Below, one piece after another: positions 8,359-17,777 of a stretch of DNA of 64,000 nt. The position numbers and the translations under genes are program-made. The notes below the pieces were generated by a model. The model was not told where the DNA came from, made no database searches, and saw nothing but the letters and a program-made list of their open reading frames with translations. Origin of the DNA: Sphingobacterium spiritivorum (GTDB lineage Bacteria; Bacteroidota; Bacteroidia; Sphingobacteriales; Sphingobacteriaceae); the NCBI RefSeq assembly GCF_016725325.1, contig NZ_CP068083.1, forward strand, positions 3,100,001 through 3,164,000, read 5' to 3'. The number at the start of each line of letters is the position of its first letter. Position 1 is the first letter of the stretch.

Positions 8359-9987
8359 TTAATAAATATTTAGTTGCTTGTCTTTCGGATATTTGATCGT
8401 GTATCCAAATCTGACTTTCTTGGTTGTACCCGAAGGAACGGTTACTTTCCATCTGAGAATTCCTGTCTCTCTGTTTACTTCTGCAGCACCGTCATCATCC
8501 AGTGTGATTTCCATAGATTTATCTGTTGAGATCGGGAATTGATCTTCCAGCAGGATCGTTTCACCGTTTTTCTTATTGTTTTTGATGCTTATCTCGTATA
8601 CGAAGCTTTGTTTTTTACTACCTCCAAATACTTTTGTCTGTGACAGATCATTTACTTTATCCCGTTTGATGCTGATCATTTTGTCTCTGCCCATACTTAA
8701 TTTCAGGGTATCCGATGTATTGTTAGGGTTGATCGTTGTTTTACCCACCATCATATTTTCAAACATGATGTTTGCGGCTCCCGGCATCAGATTCAATTTT
8801 TCATAATCTGTAAGCTCTGCCATCAGATATACTGTCGGATCCAGACGGGGAACAGCCGTATATGTATAATTAGCCGTATGGCTGTATTCTTTCAGGGAAA
8901 CACTATGCGGTTTACCATTAGAAGCAATATCATATGGAATAGCAATATCGAAAGTGGTATTAAGTTGATTTTCGACTTGTTGCGTATAAGCACTGATACT
9001 GCTTTTCGCTTTTGCTTTTTTATCATTCACGACTACCACTTCCTCAAGCCTATTCTCATCCAGTGCGATGCCCGCTACTCTTCCTCTGAGTTGAGCAGAG
9101 TAACCTGGCTGCATATTGGATTGATAATAGAGAGACCAGGGTTGTAATGTAGGTACCATTCCATATTGAGTCGGACTTCCTGTTGCTAATGTAAGATGTA
9201 CCTGTTTCCAATCCACACCTGTGAGCTGGGTGACATTTGCTTTGTATATGATCTGTAAAGGTGAACTTGTATTTGCAGCACGCAAATCATAGGACGCATA
9301 CCATGAAGCATTCGGACTTTGGTACGTCACATCAAAGGGTTGGTTGCCTGCTTTATTATTTAATACCTGTACAATAAGCTGTCCGCCTGAACCTGTATTC
9401 TGGCCTTTTACCTCATTGAGCTGAATTTGGACTTTTTCCAATATTTGCTTCTGCTTTGTAATCTTATCTTCCAAAGCTGAAATGTTATTCTTTACTTCCA
9501 GGTATTTGGTTTTGTAGTAGTCTGCCATTTTGGAAAGTTCCAGCACAGTCGTATTGCCATTGGTTCCGGCGATTTTCTGATTACTCTCCAATAACTTCAG
9601 AACACTTTCTTCCGTAGACTTCTGATTCTGCAATGTTTTGAAGATATCTTCCTCTTTTTGATAAGCCTGTTCGGCTTTTAAGTAAGCATCTGTTTTTACA
9701 TCTGTCTGTATATAATTTTGGGCCGCACGTACAGACATAACAGTGACGTCCGGCGACGTGCCGATCTGTATACTGTTTTCATCTATTCCATTGGCTACAT
9801 GTGTAAATACAATTTCACTTGTACCTATGGGTAATATCAGATTCGCATGATGGTTGAGTTCAGCTGAATTTATATACAGCGTGACATCTTTTAAATCTGC
9901 TTTAACAATTTTTGATTGTTGTGCGTTTGCTCCTGTGATTGCTAACAGACAAAAAAGAGCTGTTGTTATGGTTGTTTCGATCTTCAT
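8359..9987 (-). CDS. DUF4139 domain-containing secreted protein (mucoidy inhibitor A family)
   Basis: A 542-residue exported protein beginning with a signal peptide (MKIETTITTALFCLLAITG). An N-terminal DUF4140 part starts with KIVKADLKDVTLYINSAEL, a long coiled coil follows (about 100-190: repeated K/E/Q heptads with KITKQKQILEKVQ), and then a beta-rich DUF4139 region with the NASWYASYDLRA motif and VAGIALDENRLEEVVVV. The family is widespread in Bacteroidota and called mucoidy inhibitor MuiA-like, but its molecular role is unknown. An upstream in-frame ATG at 10032 would put 15 non-signal-like residues ahead of the signal peptide, so I prefer 9987. It ends at a strong terminator and stands alone. 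Confidence 0.82.
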   Translation of the reverse strand: MKIETTITTALFCLLAITGANAQQSKIVKADLKDVTLYINSAELNHHANLILPIGTSEIVFTHVANGIDENSIQIGTSPDVTVMSVRAAQNYIQTDVKTDAYLKAEQAYQKEEDIFKTLQNQKSTEESVLKLLESNQKIAGTNGNTTVLELSKMADYYKTKYLEVKNNISALEDKITKQKQILEKVQIQLNEVKGQNTGSGGQLIVQVLNNKAGNQPFDVTYQSPNASWYASYDLRAANTSSPLQIIYKANVTQLTGVDWKQVHLTLATGSPTQYGMVPTLQPWSLYYQSNMQPGYSAQLRGRVAGIALDENRLEEVVVVNDKKAKAKSSISAYTQQVENQLNTTFDIAIPYDIASNGKPHSVSLKEYSHTANYTYTAVPRLDPTVYLMAELTDYEKLNLMPGAANIMFENMMVGKTTINPNNTSDTLKLSMGRDKMISIKRDKVNDLSQTKVFGGSKKQSFVYEISIKNNKKNGETILLEDQFPISTDKSMEITLDDDGAAEVNRETGILRWKVTVPSGTTKKVRFGYTIKYPKDKQLNIY

Positions 9988-10103
9988 AATAGTGAAATTT
10001 GGACAAGGATGCAGGGCATATCCATATTCCACAAAAAATAATTCATTTTTTTTCAGAAATATTTTTCGAATAAGGAAGATCTTTGAAAATGAGGGAGGAA
10101 TAC

Positions 10104-10134
10104 AAAAAAAAGGGAGCTTGTCGTAGCCCCCTTT
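10104..10134 (-). terminator. Rho-independent terminator of the feo operon
   Basis: An inverted repeat (AAAGGGAGCT / AGCCCCCTTT, one mismatch) is followed on the minus strand by eight T. It lies just after the Cys-rich gene, the last gene of the feo operon. Confidence 0.75.
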
Positions 10135-10143
10135 GTAGATTGT

Positions 10144-10299
10144 TTATTGTTGCTTTGCAGATTCGTTTACATTACAACACGCTCCTTTGGAGCATCCGCA
10201 GCTTCCTTTGGATGAACCTTTCATTTTGCGGTAAAGAAAGATCACGGCTGCAATAAAAACAACTGCTATGATACTGTATTGTATGATTTCATTCGTCAT
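10144..10299 (-). CDS. FeoB-associated Cys-rich membrane protein
   Basis: A 51-residue protein. One N-terminal membrane helix (IAVVFIAAVIFLY, about residues 11-23) is followed by a short basic and Cys-rich tail (GSCGCSKGACC). This is the layout of the small FeoB-associated Cys-rich proteins, sometimes compared with FeoC. It starts 6 bp after feoB ends, so it is the third gene of feoA-feoB-X. The cysteines may hold iron or sense redox state at the membrane; that is inference. Confidence 0.85.
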   Translation of the reverse strand: MTNEIIQYSIIAVVFIAAVIFLYRKMKGSSKGSCGCSKGACCNVNESAKQQ

Positions 10300-10305
10300 A
10301 ATCGT

Positions 10306-12387
10306 CTATTTTAAAAGTTGATAAGCGATGAATGCTGCTATATATGCAAGTCCTGTCATGAGTCCTGTTTGTAAAAGAGTCAGTTTCCAGGAACCTGTTT
10401 CTTTTTTAACGATAGCAATGGTACTCATACATTGCATAGCAAAGGCATAAAAAAGTAATAACGAAATTCCGGATGCAAAATTGTATGCCGGCAATCCGGT
10501 ATTTCTGTTGATCTCTTTACGCATCTGTCCTTGTATGGTAGATTCGTCATCTGTATCACCAAGGGCGTAAACAGTGGCCATCGTACTGACAAATACTTCA
10601 CGGGCCGCAAAGGAAGAAATCAGACCTATACCCATCTTCCAGTCATAGCCTAATGGTGCAATAGCCGGTTCTATCGTTGTACCTAATATACCTAAAAAGG
10701 AGTTTTCCAACTCAAAGGATTTGATATGATTCTCCAGTTCTTCTTCGCTAGCATCAGGGTATTGCTGATTTACTATTTCTTCTGCACGATTGAATTTTCC
10801 GGGGCCGAAGCTTCCTAATACCCAGAGAATAATGGACATGGCAAGAATGATCTTACCTGCATTGATAATAAAACCGGAAGATTTTTCCCATACATTCATG
10901 GCTACATTTCTCCAGTCAGGAAGTTTATAGGTCGGTAATTCAAAAATCAGGAAGGTCTTATGTTTGCTCTTCAGCATTTTGCTTAATAACCAGGCTGAAC
11001 CTAACGCACTGACTACACCAAGGATGTATAGCGCAAATAAAGTAATACCCTGAATGTTGAATCCTAAAAATTTGGTTTCCGGAATAACAAGTCCTATGAT
11101 AACTATGTAGATCGGCAGTCTGGCAGAACAGGTCATAAAAGGAGTGACCAGCATAGTGATTAACCGTTCTTTACTGTTTTCAATATTTCTTGCAGACATG
11201 ATAGCGGGAACAGCACAGGCAGCTCCGGACATAAGCGGAATAACGGATTTACCGTTAAGTCCGAATGGACGCAACCATCTGTCCATAAGAAAAACAACAC
11301 GGCTCATATATCCTGTCTCTTCCATCAATGAGATAAACAGAAATAAGATAGCAATCTGCGGAACGAAAATAACGATACCACCTATACCGGCAATGATACC
11401 ATCTGTAAGAAGGCCTGTAACAGGTCCGGCAGGAAGCAATTCCTGAACGTATGCAGAAAGAGAAGCAAATGTCTCATCAATAAAATCCATCAGCGGAGAT
11501 GCCCATGCAAATATGGCCTGAAACATTAAGAAAAGAAGGCCGAAGAAAATAACGTAACCCCACAGCGGGTGTAATAATATACGGTCGATGCCATGTGTGA
11601 TACTTTTTTTCTCCTGATGATTGTAGGATATAATATCTTGTAACTTTTCATCAATCAGTTTATGCCGGATCAGAGATTCACTTTTCTGCAGCATAGCCGT
11701 ATCAAGATTATATCTCAAACGTATATCATTTAATGCTGCTCTTTTGTCGTTGGATAAAAAGTCTACATTATTTTGGGCCAGAAACTGCCAGGTGGAATAT
11801 TCTGTTTCCAGCGGAAATAGTTTTTTGGCTTCATCCAGTGCAGCATGAAACTGTTCATCAATGGCTAAACTTCCAAAATAATTTCCCGGTATAAATTTAA
11901 ACTGTTTGATGACTTCATTTATACCTTCCCCGGTCCGGGCATTTGTTTGATAAACTTTAGTCTGTAAATATTGCTCTAACTTTGGCAGATCGATGTGTAT
12001 GCCTTTTGTTTTGGCTTCGTCGATCATATTCATTACAAAAATAGCAGGTAAACCAAGTTCTCTGGCTTGTTGATAGAGTACGATGGATCGTTTCAGATGT
12101 GTAGGCTCACTCACCACTACAACCAGATCCGGAAAATTGTTTCCTTGCTTGTTATGTAAGGTGTTGAATACAATTTCCTCGTCCAGAGAATTGGGAAACA
12201 GCGTGTAGGTTCCGGGTAGATCGATAACACGATAGGTTTGGTTTGCATAACTAACCGTTCCTTCACGTTTTTCTACTGTAATACCGGGATAATTTCCGAC
12301 TTTTTGATGTAACTTTGTGATTTTGTTGAATAGGGATGTTTTACCAACATTGGGATTCCCTAGCAGGGCTATTATAGGGGACTTCAT
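10306..12387 (-). CDS. feoB: Ferrous iron transport protein B
   Basis: A 693-residue fusion of a G domain and an iron permease, taking up Fe(II) across the inner membrane. The N-terminal GTPase has G1 GNPNVGKTSLFN, G3 DLPGTY and G4 NMID. It is followed by a helical GDI-like spacer and the membrane part with two Gate motifs (for example RVVFLMDRWLRPFGLNGKS and SGAACAVPAIMSAR) and conserved CSARLPIY. An in-frame ATG at 12402 overlaps feoA; the ATG at 12387, one base after the feoA stop, gives the normal start MKSPIIALLGNPN. It is co-transcribed with feoA and the Cys-rich gene. Confidence 0.96.
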   Translation of the reverse strand: MKSPIIALLGNPNVGKTSLFNKITKLHQKVGNYPGITVEKREGTVSYANQTYRVIDLPGTYTLFPNSLDEEIVFNTLHNKQGNNFPDLVVVVSEPTHLKRSIVLYQQARELGLPAIFVMNMIDEAKTKGIHIDLPKLEQYLQTKVYQTNARTGEGINEVIKQFKFIPGNYFGSLAIDEQFHAALDEAKKLFPLETEYSTWQFLAQNNVDFLSNDKRAALNDIRLRYNLDTAMLQKSESLIRHKLIDEKLQDIISYNHQEKKSITHGIDRILLHPLWGYVIFFGLLFLMFQAIFAWASPLMDFIDETFASLSAYVQELLPAGPVTGLLTDGIIAGIGGIVIFVPQIAILFLFISLMEETGYMSRVVFLMDRWLRPFGLNGKSVIPLMSGAACAVPAIMSARNIENSKERLITMLVTPFMTCSARLPIYIVIIGLVIPETKFLGFNIQGITLFALYILGVVSALGSAWLLSKMLKSKHKTFLIFELPTYKLPDWRNVAMNVWEKSSGFIINAGKIILAMSIILWVLGSFGPGKFNRAEEIVNQQYPDASEEELENHIKSFELENSFLGILGTTIEPAIAPLGYDWKMGIGLISSFAAREVFVSTMATVYALGDTDDESTIQGQMRKEINRNTGLPAYNFASGISLLLFYAFAMQCMSTIAIVKKETGSWKLTLLQTGLMTGLAYIAAFIAYQLLK

Positions 12388-12388
12388 G

Positions 12389-12625
12389 CTATTTCTCGAC
12401 AATTATATGTTTAGCTTCGGATTTGCGTAATGCAATAAGGGCGTTATTCTGAAGAATGTTGACACAAATTGGACCATTAAACGGAGCAATATGTTTTATT
12501 TCAATATCGATACCCGGAAGAAAGCCGATTTCAAAGAATTTGGCAGGGATATCTGTAGAAGTGTAACTAAGTATTTTTGCTCTTTCGCCTTTTTTTAATT
12601 TATCCAAGCTATTATTGTGCTGCAT
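12389..12625 (-). CDS. feoA: Ferrous iron transport protein A (SH3-like)
   Basis: A 78-residue SH3-fold cytosolic protein. Typical FeoA features are the opening LDKLKKGERAKILSYTS, the IPAKFFEIGFLPGIDIEI motif, and a C-terminal beta strand NALIALRKSEA. FeoA is thought to bind and support FeoB. It is the first gene of the operon; a TATATTTG promoter box lies 35 bp upstream. Confidence 0.94.
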   Translation of the reverse strand: MQHNNSLDKLKKGERAKILSYTSTDIPAKFFEIGFLPGIDIEIKHIAPFNGPICVNILQNNALIALRKSEAKHIIVEK

Positions 12626-12659
12626 TTTGTATATTTAAAGTTAATGAACAATTAAACCC

Positions 12660-12667
12660 CAAATATA
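12660..12667 (-). promoter_or_regulatory. Candidate -7 box for the feoAB operon
   Basis: Minus strand TATATTTG is a full TAnnTTTG match in the 109-bp gap between feoA and the divergent MarR gene. The leader would be about 28 nt. Confidence 0.5.
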
Positions 12668-12734
12668 GTAATTGTTTTGAGGAAATAGGGGGAAACCTTG
12701 TCATTTGAGTGTATTAAATTTATTTAGACTAATT

Positions 12735-13205
12735 ATGAAGATTGAGGAAGAATTAAAAGTCAGACAGTTCAAAAGCGAGTGGCATAAAGTGACGGTTAAT
12801 CTTGTTTTTACTGCGAATAAATTGACCGAAATTCTGGAAAAGCGCGCTGAAAAGCAGCAGATTACTTTGCAACAATTTAATGCACTGCGTATTCTTCGTG
12901 GTCAATATCCGAATCCGGCAACCAATAATCTGCTGAAAAGCCGGTTGTTAACAAATACTCCGGACATTTCCAGACTGATGGATCGTCTGGTGGCAAAGGA
13001 TCTGATCTCCAGATGTAAAAGTTCAGGAGATAAGAGATCCGTGGATTTGCTGATCACGGACAAGGGATTACAGGTATTGGAAGAACTGGAAGAGGTTATG
13101 CTGCTTAATGACATCCTGCCAAAGAATTTTAAAGAAAAGGATTGTGAAAAACTAAGTGATCTGCTGGACAAACTGAGAGGATCACTCTGTTCGGGTGAAG
13201 AATAG
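12735..13205 (+). CDS. MarR family transcriptional regulator
   Basis: A winged-helix regulator of about 156 residues from the ATG at 12735 (a TTG at 12705 would add 10 residues). The helix-turn-helix and wing are seen in LQQFNALRILRGQYPNPATN, TPDISRLMDRLVAKDLISRC and the wing SGDKRSVDLLITDKG, the standard MarR layout flanked by dimerisation helices. It is divergent from feoAB across 109 bp, so it may control iron uptake or itself. Its ligand is not evident; two cysteines (in the wing region and near the C-terminus) could respond to redox or metal, but this is a guess. Confidence 0.85.
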   Translation: MKIEEELKVRQFKSEWHKVTVNLVFTANKLTEILEKRAEKQQITLQQFNALRILRGQYPNPATNNLLKSRLLTNTPDISRLMDRLVAKDLISRCKSSGDKRSVDLLITDKGLQVLEELEEVMLLNDILPKNFKEKDCEKLSDLLDKLRGSLCSGEE

Positions 13206-13221
13206 AAGAAATAACAGCTTA

Positions 13222-13263
13222 TAAAAAAAGTGTCATTTGTCTGAAAACGAATGACACTTTTTT
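13222..13263. terminator. Bidirectional terminator between MarR and ZIP genes
   Basis: A stem of about 13 bp (AAAAAGTGTCATT / AATGACACTTTTT) lies between convergent genes and has A-run and T-run flanks, so it can serve both strands. Confidence 0.85.
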
Positions 13264-13292
13264 AGATACCTGCTATTCAGGATATCTATTTA

Positions 13293-14078
13293 TTAATGCG
13301 GATGATCATGCTGTTCAGTATGATCGTGACCTTGATGATCGCCATGATCATGACTGTCAAATAAGAAATTGAACAGTGATACGGCCACACCCAAAGCAAC
13401 AGCAATCATTTTCTTCTTATTGAAATGATGATGATCTGCCGAACCTGATTCAAATAGTATTGTCGTAGAAATGTGTAAGAATATACCAATAACTACGGCC
13501 ATGATTTTATCAAAATACAATTGAATATTTCCTACTTCTCCTGCACTGATACCTTTGCTTAATAAAAATCCCAGAGGAGTCATTGCTGCAAAAATAATGA
13601 TGAACACACTAATCTTTGTTTTGGTCAGTTTGGTGTTTAGCAATAAACTTCCCAAAGCAAAAGCTGCAGGAATATGATGTATCGCAATGCCAAATACCAG
13701 CTCACTCTGATGGGCGGATGCTAAAGGCATTCCTTCCAGAAAAGCATGCAGACACAGACTTATCATGATTCCGATAGGGAATGCCTGATGTCCGTGATTA
13801 TGGATGTGCCCGTGCTCTATACCCTGAGAAAATTGTTCCAGTACAAGCTGAAACAAAAAGCCACCAAGTACATAAAGCCCGATAATCCCGGGGTCGGTAT
13901 TGGACGCCTGATATACATGTGGTATCAGGTGGAGTACAGTGATCGCAAACAGATAAGCCCCGCTAAAGGAAAGTATCAGTTTGAGGTTGCTGGTGTTGTC
14001 TCTTTTGACAAAAAAGACAGCGATTCCGCTGGATAAAGCGGAAATAAATAAAATTGCTATGATAAGGGTTGCGCTCAT
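13293..14078 (-). CDS. ZIP family divalent metal transporter
   Basis: A 261-residue membrane protein with about seven to eight hydrophobic segments. The ZIP core metal-binding helices are recognisable as SLCLHAFLEGMPLAS and GIAIHHIPAAFALGSLLL. Two His-rich stretches (GIEHGHIHNHGHQAF in the middle and a C-terminal tail with repeated HDH and HGD) probably hold zinc or iron in the cytosol or at the membrane face. ZIP proteins move Zn(II), Fe(II) or Mn(II) inward. It overlaps the PAP2 gene by 4 bp and is the second gene of that pair. Metal preference cannot be read from sequence. Confidence 0.88.
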   Translation of the reverse strand: MSATLIIAILFISALSSGIAVFFVKRDNTSNLKLILSFSGAYLFAITVLHLIPHVYQASNTDPGIIGLYVLGGFLFQLVLEQFSQGIEHGHIHNHGHQAFPIGIMISLCLHAFLEGMPLASAHQSELVFGIAIHHIPAAFALGSLLLNTKLTKTKISVFIIIFAAMTPLGFLLSKGISAGEVGNIQLYFDKIMAVVIGIFLHISTTILFESGSADHHHFNKKKMIAVALGVAVSLFNFLFDSHDHGDHQGHDHTEQHDHPH

Positions 14079-14665
14079 TCAGTTATTGGAGAAGTCGAAT
14101 TAAAAAAGTCCGGCCTCAGTTTTTTAAACAGATTTCCGGTCAGTAATCCGATGCAAATTCCCAGAAGTGCCCCACAGAGGACATCAAATGGATAATGTAC
14201 ACCGACATATATTTGGGATACACTGATTAGCGTCGCCCAGGTAATAGCCAGCCAAAGTGTATGTTTCCATTTTCTGCGGAAAAGTACAATCCAGAAAAAG
14301 GCCATTGCAAAGTGATTGGTGGCATGCGAAGAAGTAAAGCTAAAACCGGAGCCACACCTGACCCGGATATTGACTTCTTCTTTGAATTCAATGTCATTAC
14401 ACGGACGTACACGTTTCACCGTTTTCTTAATAAGATGAGAAGAAACAGCGTCCGAAATACCAAAGTTTGCAAGTGTAAAAACCACGATCAGAATCCCCAT
14501 TTTTCCATATGTCTTAATGAAAAAGATCACCAGGAATAAGTATAAAGGAGCCCAGGTATATGGGTTTCTGAGAATAGGAAGTAACCAGTCAAAAAAGGGA
14601 TTACTAAGTCCCTGATTAATGGCTAAAAAGATAGCCTGGTCAATTTCAATAAGTTGTTGAATCAT
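14075..14665 (-). CDS. PAP2 family membrane phosphatase
   Basis: A 196-residue membrane protein of the type 2 phosphatidic acid phosphatase family. The three catalytic motifs are visible: KKTVKRVRPC (motif 1, K-x6-RP), FTSSHATNHF (motif 2, variant of PSGH) and SQIYVGVHYPFDVLCGALLG (motif 3, with the catalytic histidine). Likely substrates are undecaprenyl pyrophosphate or other lipid phosphates at the outer face of the inner membrane. It comes before the ZIP gene with a 4-bp overlap. A TACTTTTG box lies about 48 bp upstream. Confidence 0.9.
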   Translation of the reverse strand: MIQQLIEIDQAIFLAINQGLSNPFFDWLLPILRNPYTWAPLYLFLVIFFIKTYGKMGILIVVFTLANFGISDAVSSHLIKKTVKRVRPCNDIEFKEEVNIRVRCGSGFSFTSSHATNHFAMAFFWIVLFRRKWKHTLWLAITWATLISVSQIYVGVHYPFDVLCGALLGICIGLLTGNLFKKLRPDFFNSTSPITE

Positions 14666-14712
14666 GTTTTCTATTTAATGATGAACAGTGTCTGTATGAG
14701 GTAAACCAATAC

Positions 14713-14720
14713 CAAAAGTA
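14713..14720 (-). promoter_or_regulatory. Candidate -7 box for the PAP2-ZIP operon
   Basis: Minus strand TACTTTTG matches TAnnTTTG; the start codon is 47 bp downstream. Confidence 0.4.
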
Positions 14721-14862
14721 AGAATAATTTATACCTACAGAAATAATTCCATCAAATGAAACTTTGTTGCAACAAATATACGGTTAGTTCAGCAAAAAAG
14801 AAACAGTTAATTATAAAATATACAGCTATTCTCTTAAATTTACCCGGTAAACATAATTTGAG

Positions 14863-16245
14863 ATGACATTAATAAAATCAATATCAGGCATTAGAGGTAC
14901 AATCGGCGGTCGGTCAGGAGAAGGTCTGACTCCGATTGACATAGTTAAATTTACAGCTGCATTTGGCAAAATCATTGTCAAAAAAAGCGGAAATAATAAA
15001 ATTGTTGTCGGACGCGATGCCCGTATTTCGGGAGAGATGGTTAGCAATCTTGTGATCGGCACCTTACAAAGTATCGGTATTGATGTGATAGATCTGGGGT
15101 TGTCAACGACACCTACAGTAGAAATAGCTGTTCCGAAAGAGAATGCAGGAGGAGGAATTATTCTGACTGCGTCTCACAATCCGGGACAATGGAATGCATT
15201 GAAGTTATTGAATGATAAAGGAGAATTTATCAATGATGCTGAAGGCAAAGAAGTCCTGAGCCTGGGTGAAAGTCTTGATTTTGACTTTGCAGAAGTAGAA
15301 CAATTAGGCAAGGTTGAAAAGAATGATTCGTATCTGCAAAAACATATAGATGATGTATTGGCATTGGATCTTGTGGATGTAGAAGCGGTACGTAATGCTA
15401 ATTTTAAAGTTGCCGTGGATGCGGTGAACAGCACCGGAGGATTATTTATTCCCGCATTACTGGATGCATTGGGAGTAAAGACAGTATATAAAATTCATTG
15501 CGAGCCAAACGGACAATTTCCACATAATCCGGAACCTCTTAAAGAACATCTGACAGATCTTTCCAAAGCTGTTATAGAAAATGCTGCTGATCTGGGTATC
15601 GCTGTGGATCCGGATGTAGATCGTCTGGTATTTATGATGGAAGACGGAGAGCTGTTTGGAGAAGAATATACTTTAGTGGCCGTTGCAGATTATATTTTAC
15701 AGCATACAAAAGGCAATACGGTATCTAATCTTTCATCTACACGTGCACTACGTGATGTGACCGTCCAACATGGTGGTGAATATTTTGCAGCTGCTGTAGG
15801 TGAAGTGAACGTGGTGACCAAAATGAAAGAAGTGAATGCAGTGATTGGTGGAGAAGGGAATGGCGGAGTCATTTATCCGGCATCTCACTACGGTCGTGAT
15901 GCATTGGTCGGAGTGGCTATCTTCCTGACGCATCTGGCCAGATTAGGTAAAAAGGTGTCCGAGTATCGTGCTGAACTGCCTCAGTATTATATGTCTAAAA
16001 ATAAAATCACATTGACACCAGAATTAGATATTGATAATCTGCTGGCAAAAATGGAAGAAAAATACAAACACGAAGATCATTCGACTATCGATGGACTGAA
16101 GATTGATTTTGCCAATGAATGGGTACATCTCCGTAAATCTAATACCGAACCTATTATTCGGATTTACTCCGAGGGTCCGACAGCAGCTGCTGCAGAAGCA
16201 ATTGCACAGAAGATAATTCGGGAGATTGAAGAAATTATTAAATAA
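14863..16245 (+). CDS. glmM: Phosphoglucosamine mutase
   Basis: A 460-residue phosphohexomutase converting glucosamine-6-phosphate to glucosamine-1-phosphate for peptidoglycan and LPS. The phosphoserine loop is TASHNPGQW with Ser104 as the phosphorylated residue; the metal loop is DPDVDR; the sugar-binding loop is GGEGNGG; and the phosphate-binding loop near the C-terminus is RKSNTEPIIRIYSE. Four-domain alpha-D-phosphohexomutase length fits. The GQWNALK version is typical of Bacteroidota GlmM/phosphomannomutase homologues, so some mutase activity on mannose-phosphate cannot be excluded. Single gene ending at a strong terminator. Confidence 0.9.
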   Translation: MTLIKSISGIRGTIGGRSGEGLTPIDIVKFTAAFGKIIVKKSGNNKIVVGRDARISGEMVSNLVIGTLQSIGIDVIDLGLSTTPTVEIAVPKENAGGGIILTASHNPGQWNALKLLNDKGEFINDAEGKEVLSLGESLDFDFAEVEQLGKVEKNDSYLQKHIDDVLALDLVDVEAVRNANFKVAVDAVNSTGGLFIPALLDALGVKTVYKIHCEPNGQFPHNPEPLKEHLTDLSKAVIENAADLGIAVDPDVDRLVFMMEDGELFGEEYTLVAVADYILQHTKGNTVSNLSSTRALRDVTVQHGGEYFAAAVGEVNVVTKMKEVNAVIGGEGNGGVIYPASHYGRDALVGVAIFLTHLARLGKKVSEYRAELPQYYMSKNKITLTPELDIDNLLAKMEEKYKHEDHSTIDGLKIDFANEWVHLRKSNTEPIIRIYSEGPTAAAAEAIAQKIIREIEEIIK

Positions 16246-16246
16246 T

Positions 16247-16278
16247 AAAAAACGGGCACTTTTCAGTGCCCGTTTTTT
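16247..16278. terminator. Bidirectional terminator between glmM and rtcB
   Basis: A near-perfect stem AAAAAACGGGCACT / AGTGCCCGTTTTTT lies between two convergent genes. Confidence 0.9.
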
Positions 16279-16289
16279 ATTGCAGCAGA

Positions 16290-17711
16290 TTAGTCTTCGC
16301 GGCTCCCGTCATCAGCCATTCGAACGATTTTTGGTGAAAAGGTAGCCAGCACATCGATCAGATCTGTCTGTGCTTCCATCACAGTATGGATATTTTTATA
16401 AGCCATTGGCGCTTCATCCATTCCGGCTCCCAGTAACGTTACACCGTGGTCTGTTAGCATTTCTTTCCATGCTTTTTTAGATAAAGTCTTGATGGCTTGT
16501 GTACGTGACATCTGACGTCCTGCTCCGTGGGAAGCAGAATTAATAGCGTTTTGTTCTCCCTTTCCTCTTACCAGAAATCCGGGTGCAGTCATTGATCCCG
16601 GGATAATCCCCAGTACCCCCTTACCTGCAGGAGTTGCTCCTTTTCGGTGTACAATGACCTCTTCTTCATGCCATTTCTCTTTCCAGGCAAAATTATGGTG
16701 ATTTTCTACCTTCGCCAATACTGTTGCGCCTAGTGCTTTAGCCATTTTTGTGTGGATGATCTCGTGGCAGGCAGAAGCATAATCCCCGGCAAGATTCATC
16801 GCCATCCAGTATTCCTGTCCGGCTTCACTGTTCAGATCAAGATAAGCAAGGTTGCTCGCTGAATACGGTAATTTACATAGCTCTTTAGCAATCTTTGTGT
16901 AATGTGCGGCAATCGTTGCACCAAGACCACGTGATCCGGAGTGCGTCAGTAAAGCGACATAAGTACCAGCCTGTATTCCTAATGTGGTATCAGCTTCTTT
17001 GAATTCAATAATTCCGAATTCTACAAAATGGTTGCCTCCACCTGAAGTTCCTAATTGAGACCAGGCTTTATCCTTGAGCGTACTGATCAGAGGATGTTCG
17101 TCAAACAAAATATTGTCCAGTACAGCGTGATCGCTTCGCTGATATTTTAAAAATCCGTGTCCCGCACCAAAGCGGGAATTGTCAAGCAGCTCTTTCTGAA
17201 AAATTTCTTTATTTTCCGTTAGCTTGTCAGCAGGTATATCGTAAACAGATAAAGCCATTCGGCAACCTATATCTACTCCTACACCGTAAGGGATAACCGC
17301 ATTTTTTACAGCAAGTACACCGCCAATCGGAAGACCGTATCCCTGATGCGCATCGGGCATCAGGGCACCTGCTACTGTTACAGGTAGTTTCATCGCAATA
17401 TTCATTTGATGTTTGGCCCCATCCTCGATTTGTTCTGAACCATAAATCTCGTAATCTTTTGGATCTTCAATCAATGGAATCGTATCGTCGGCAGGTATAT
17501 TGTTTTCATCTATCAGCACCTGAGCCAGCGGAGAAAAAATAGGGTCATTCAGAAAAGCTTCCGGATCTCCCAGAATTTCTTTATAACGGTTTAACATTTC
17601 CTCTCTGCTAAATCCTAATCTTTTCTTGTTGATTTTGAGCGCTGTACCTAATGAATAGTTCTCTTTATATCCCAGGGCAAGTAAATCATTGCCATTAATT
17701 CGTTGTGTCAT
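16290..17711 (-). CDS. rtcB: RtcB family RNA ligase
   Basis: A protein of about 473 residues that joins RNA 2',3'-cyclic phosphate or 3'-phosphate ends to 5'-OH ends using GTP and manganese. Metal and nucleotide motifs are complete: GVGVDIGCRMAL (metal cysteine), LGTSGGGNHFVEFG, LTHSGSRGLGA, VENHHNFAWKE, and the guanylylated histidine in NSASHGAGRQMSRTQA. An upstream ATG at 17726 would add five residues. The gene stands alone behind a structured leader (17778-17860) and is divergent from a WYL-domain regulator, suggesting control by RNA damage rather than constant expression. In Proteobacteria the partner regulator is RtcR; here no RtcR or sigma-54 site is seen. Confidence 0.93.
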   Translation of the reverse strand: MTQRINGNDLLALGYKENYSLGTALKINKKRLGFSREEMLNRYKEILGDPEAFLNDPIFSPLAQVLIDENNIPADDTIPLIEDPKDYEIYGSEQIEDGAKHQMNIAMKLPVTVAGALMPDAHQGYGLPIGGVLAVKNAVIPYGVGVDIGCRMALSVYDIPADKLTENKEIFQKELLDNSRFGAGHGFLKYQRSDHAVLDNILFDEHPLISTLKDKAWSQLGTSGGGNHFVEFGIIEFKEADTTLGIQAGTYVALLTHSGSRGLGATIAAHYTKIAKELCKLPYSASNLAYLDLNSEAGQEYWMAMNLAGDYASACHEIIHTKMAKALGATVLAKVENHHNFAWKEKWHEEEVIVHRKGATPAGKGVLGIIPGSMTAPGFLVRGKGEQNAINSASHGAGRQMSRTQAIKTLSKKAWKEMLTDHGVTLLGAGMDEAPMAYKNIHTVMEAQTDLIDVLATFSPKIVRMADDGSRED

Positions 17712-17777
17712 ATCTGTATAATGCAAATTATTAAAAATTTTATTGTTTCTAACCGGCGCTTTATGCCTTTAAGCTAC

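Noticed and set aside
10306..12402. feoB start at 12402
   Set aside because: It overlaps feoA; the ATG at 12387 gives the conserved beginning and lies one base past the feoA stop.
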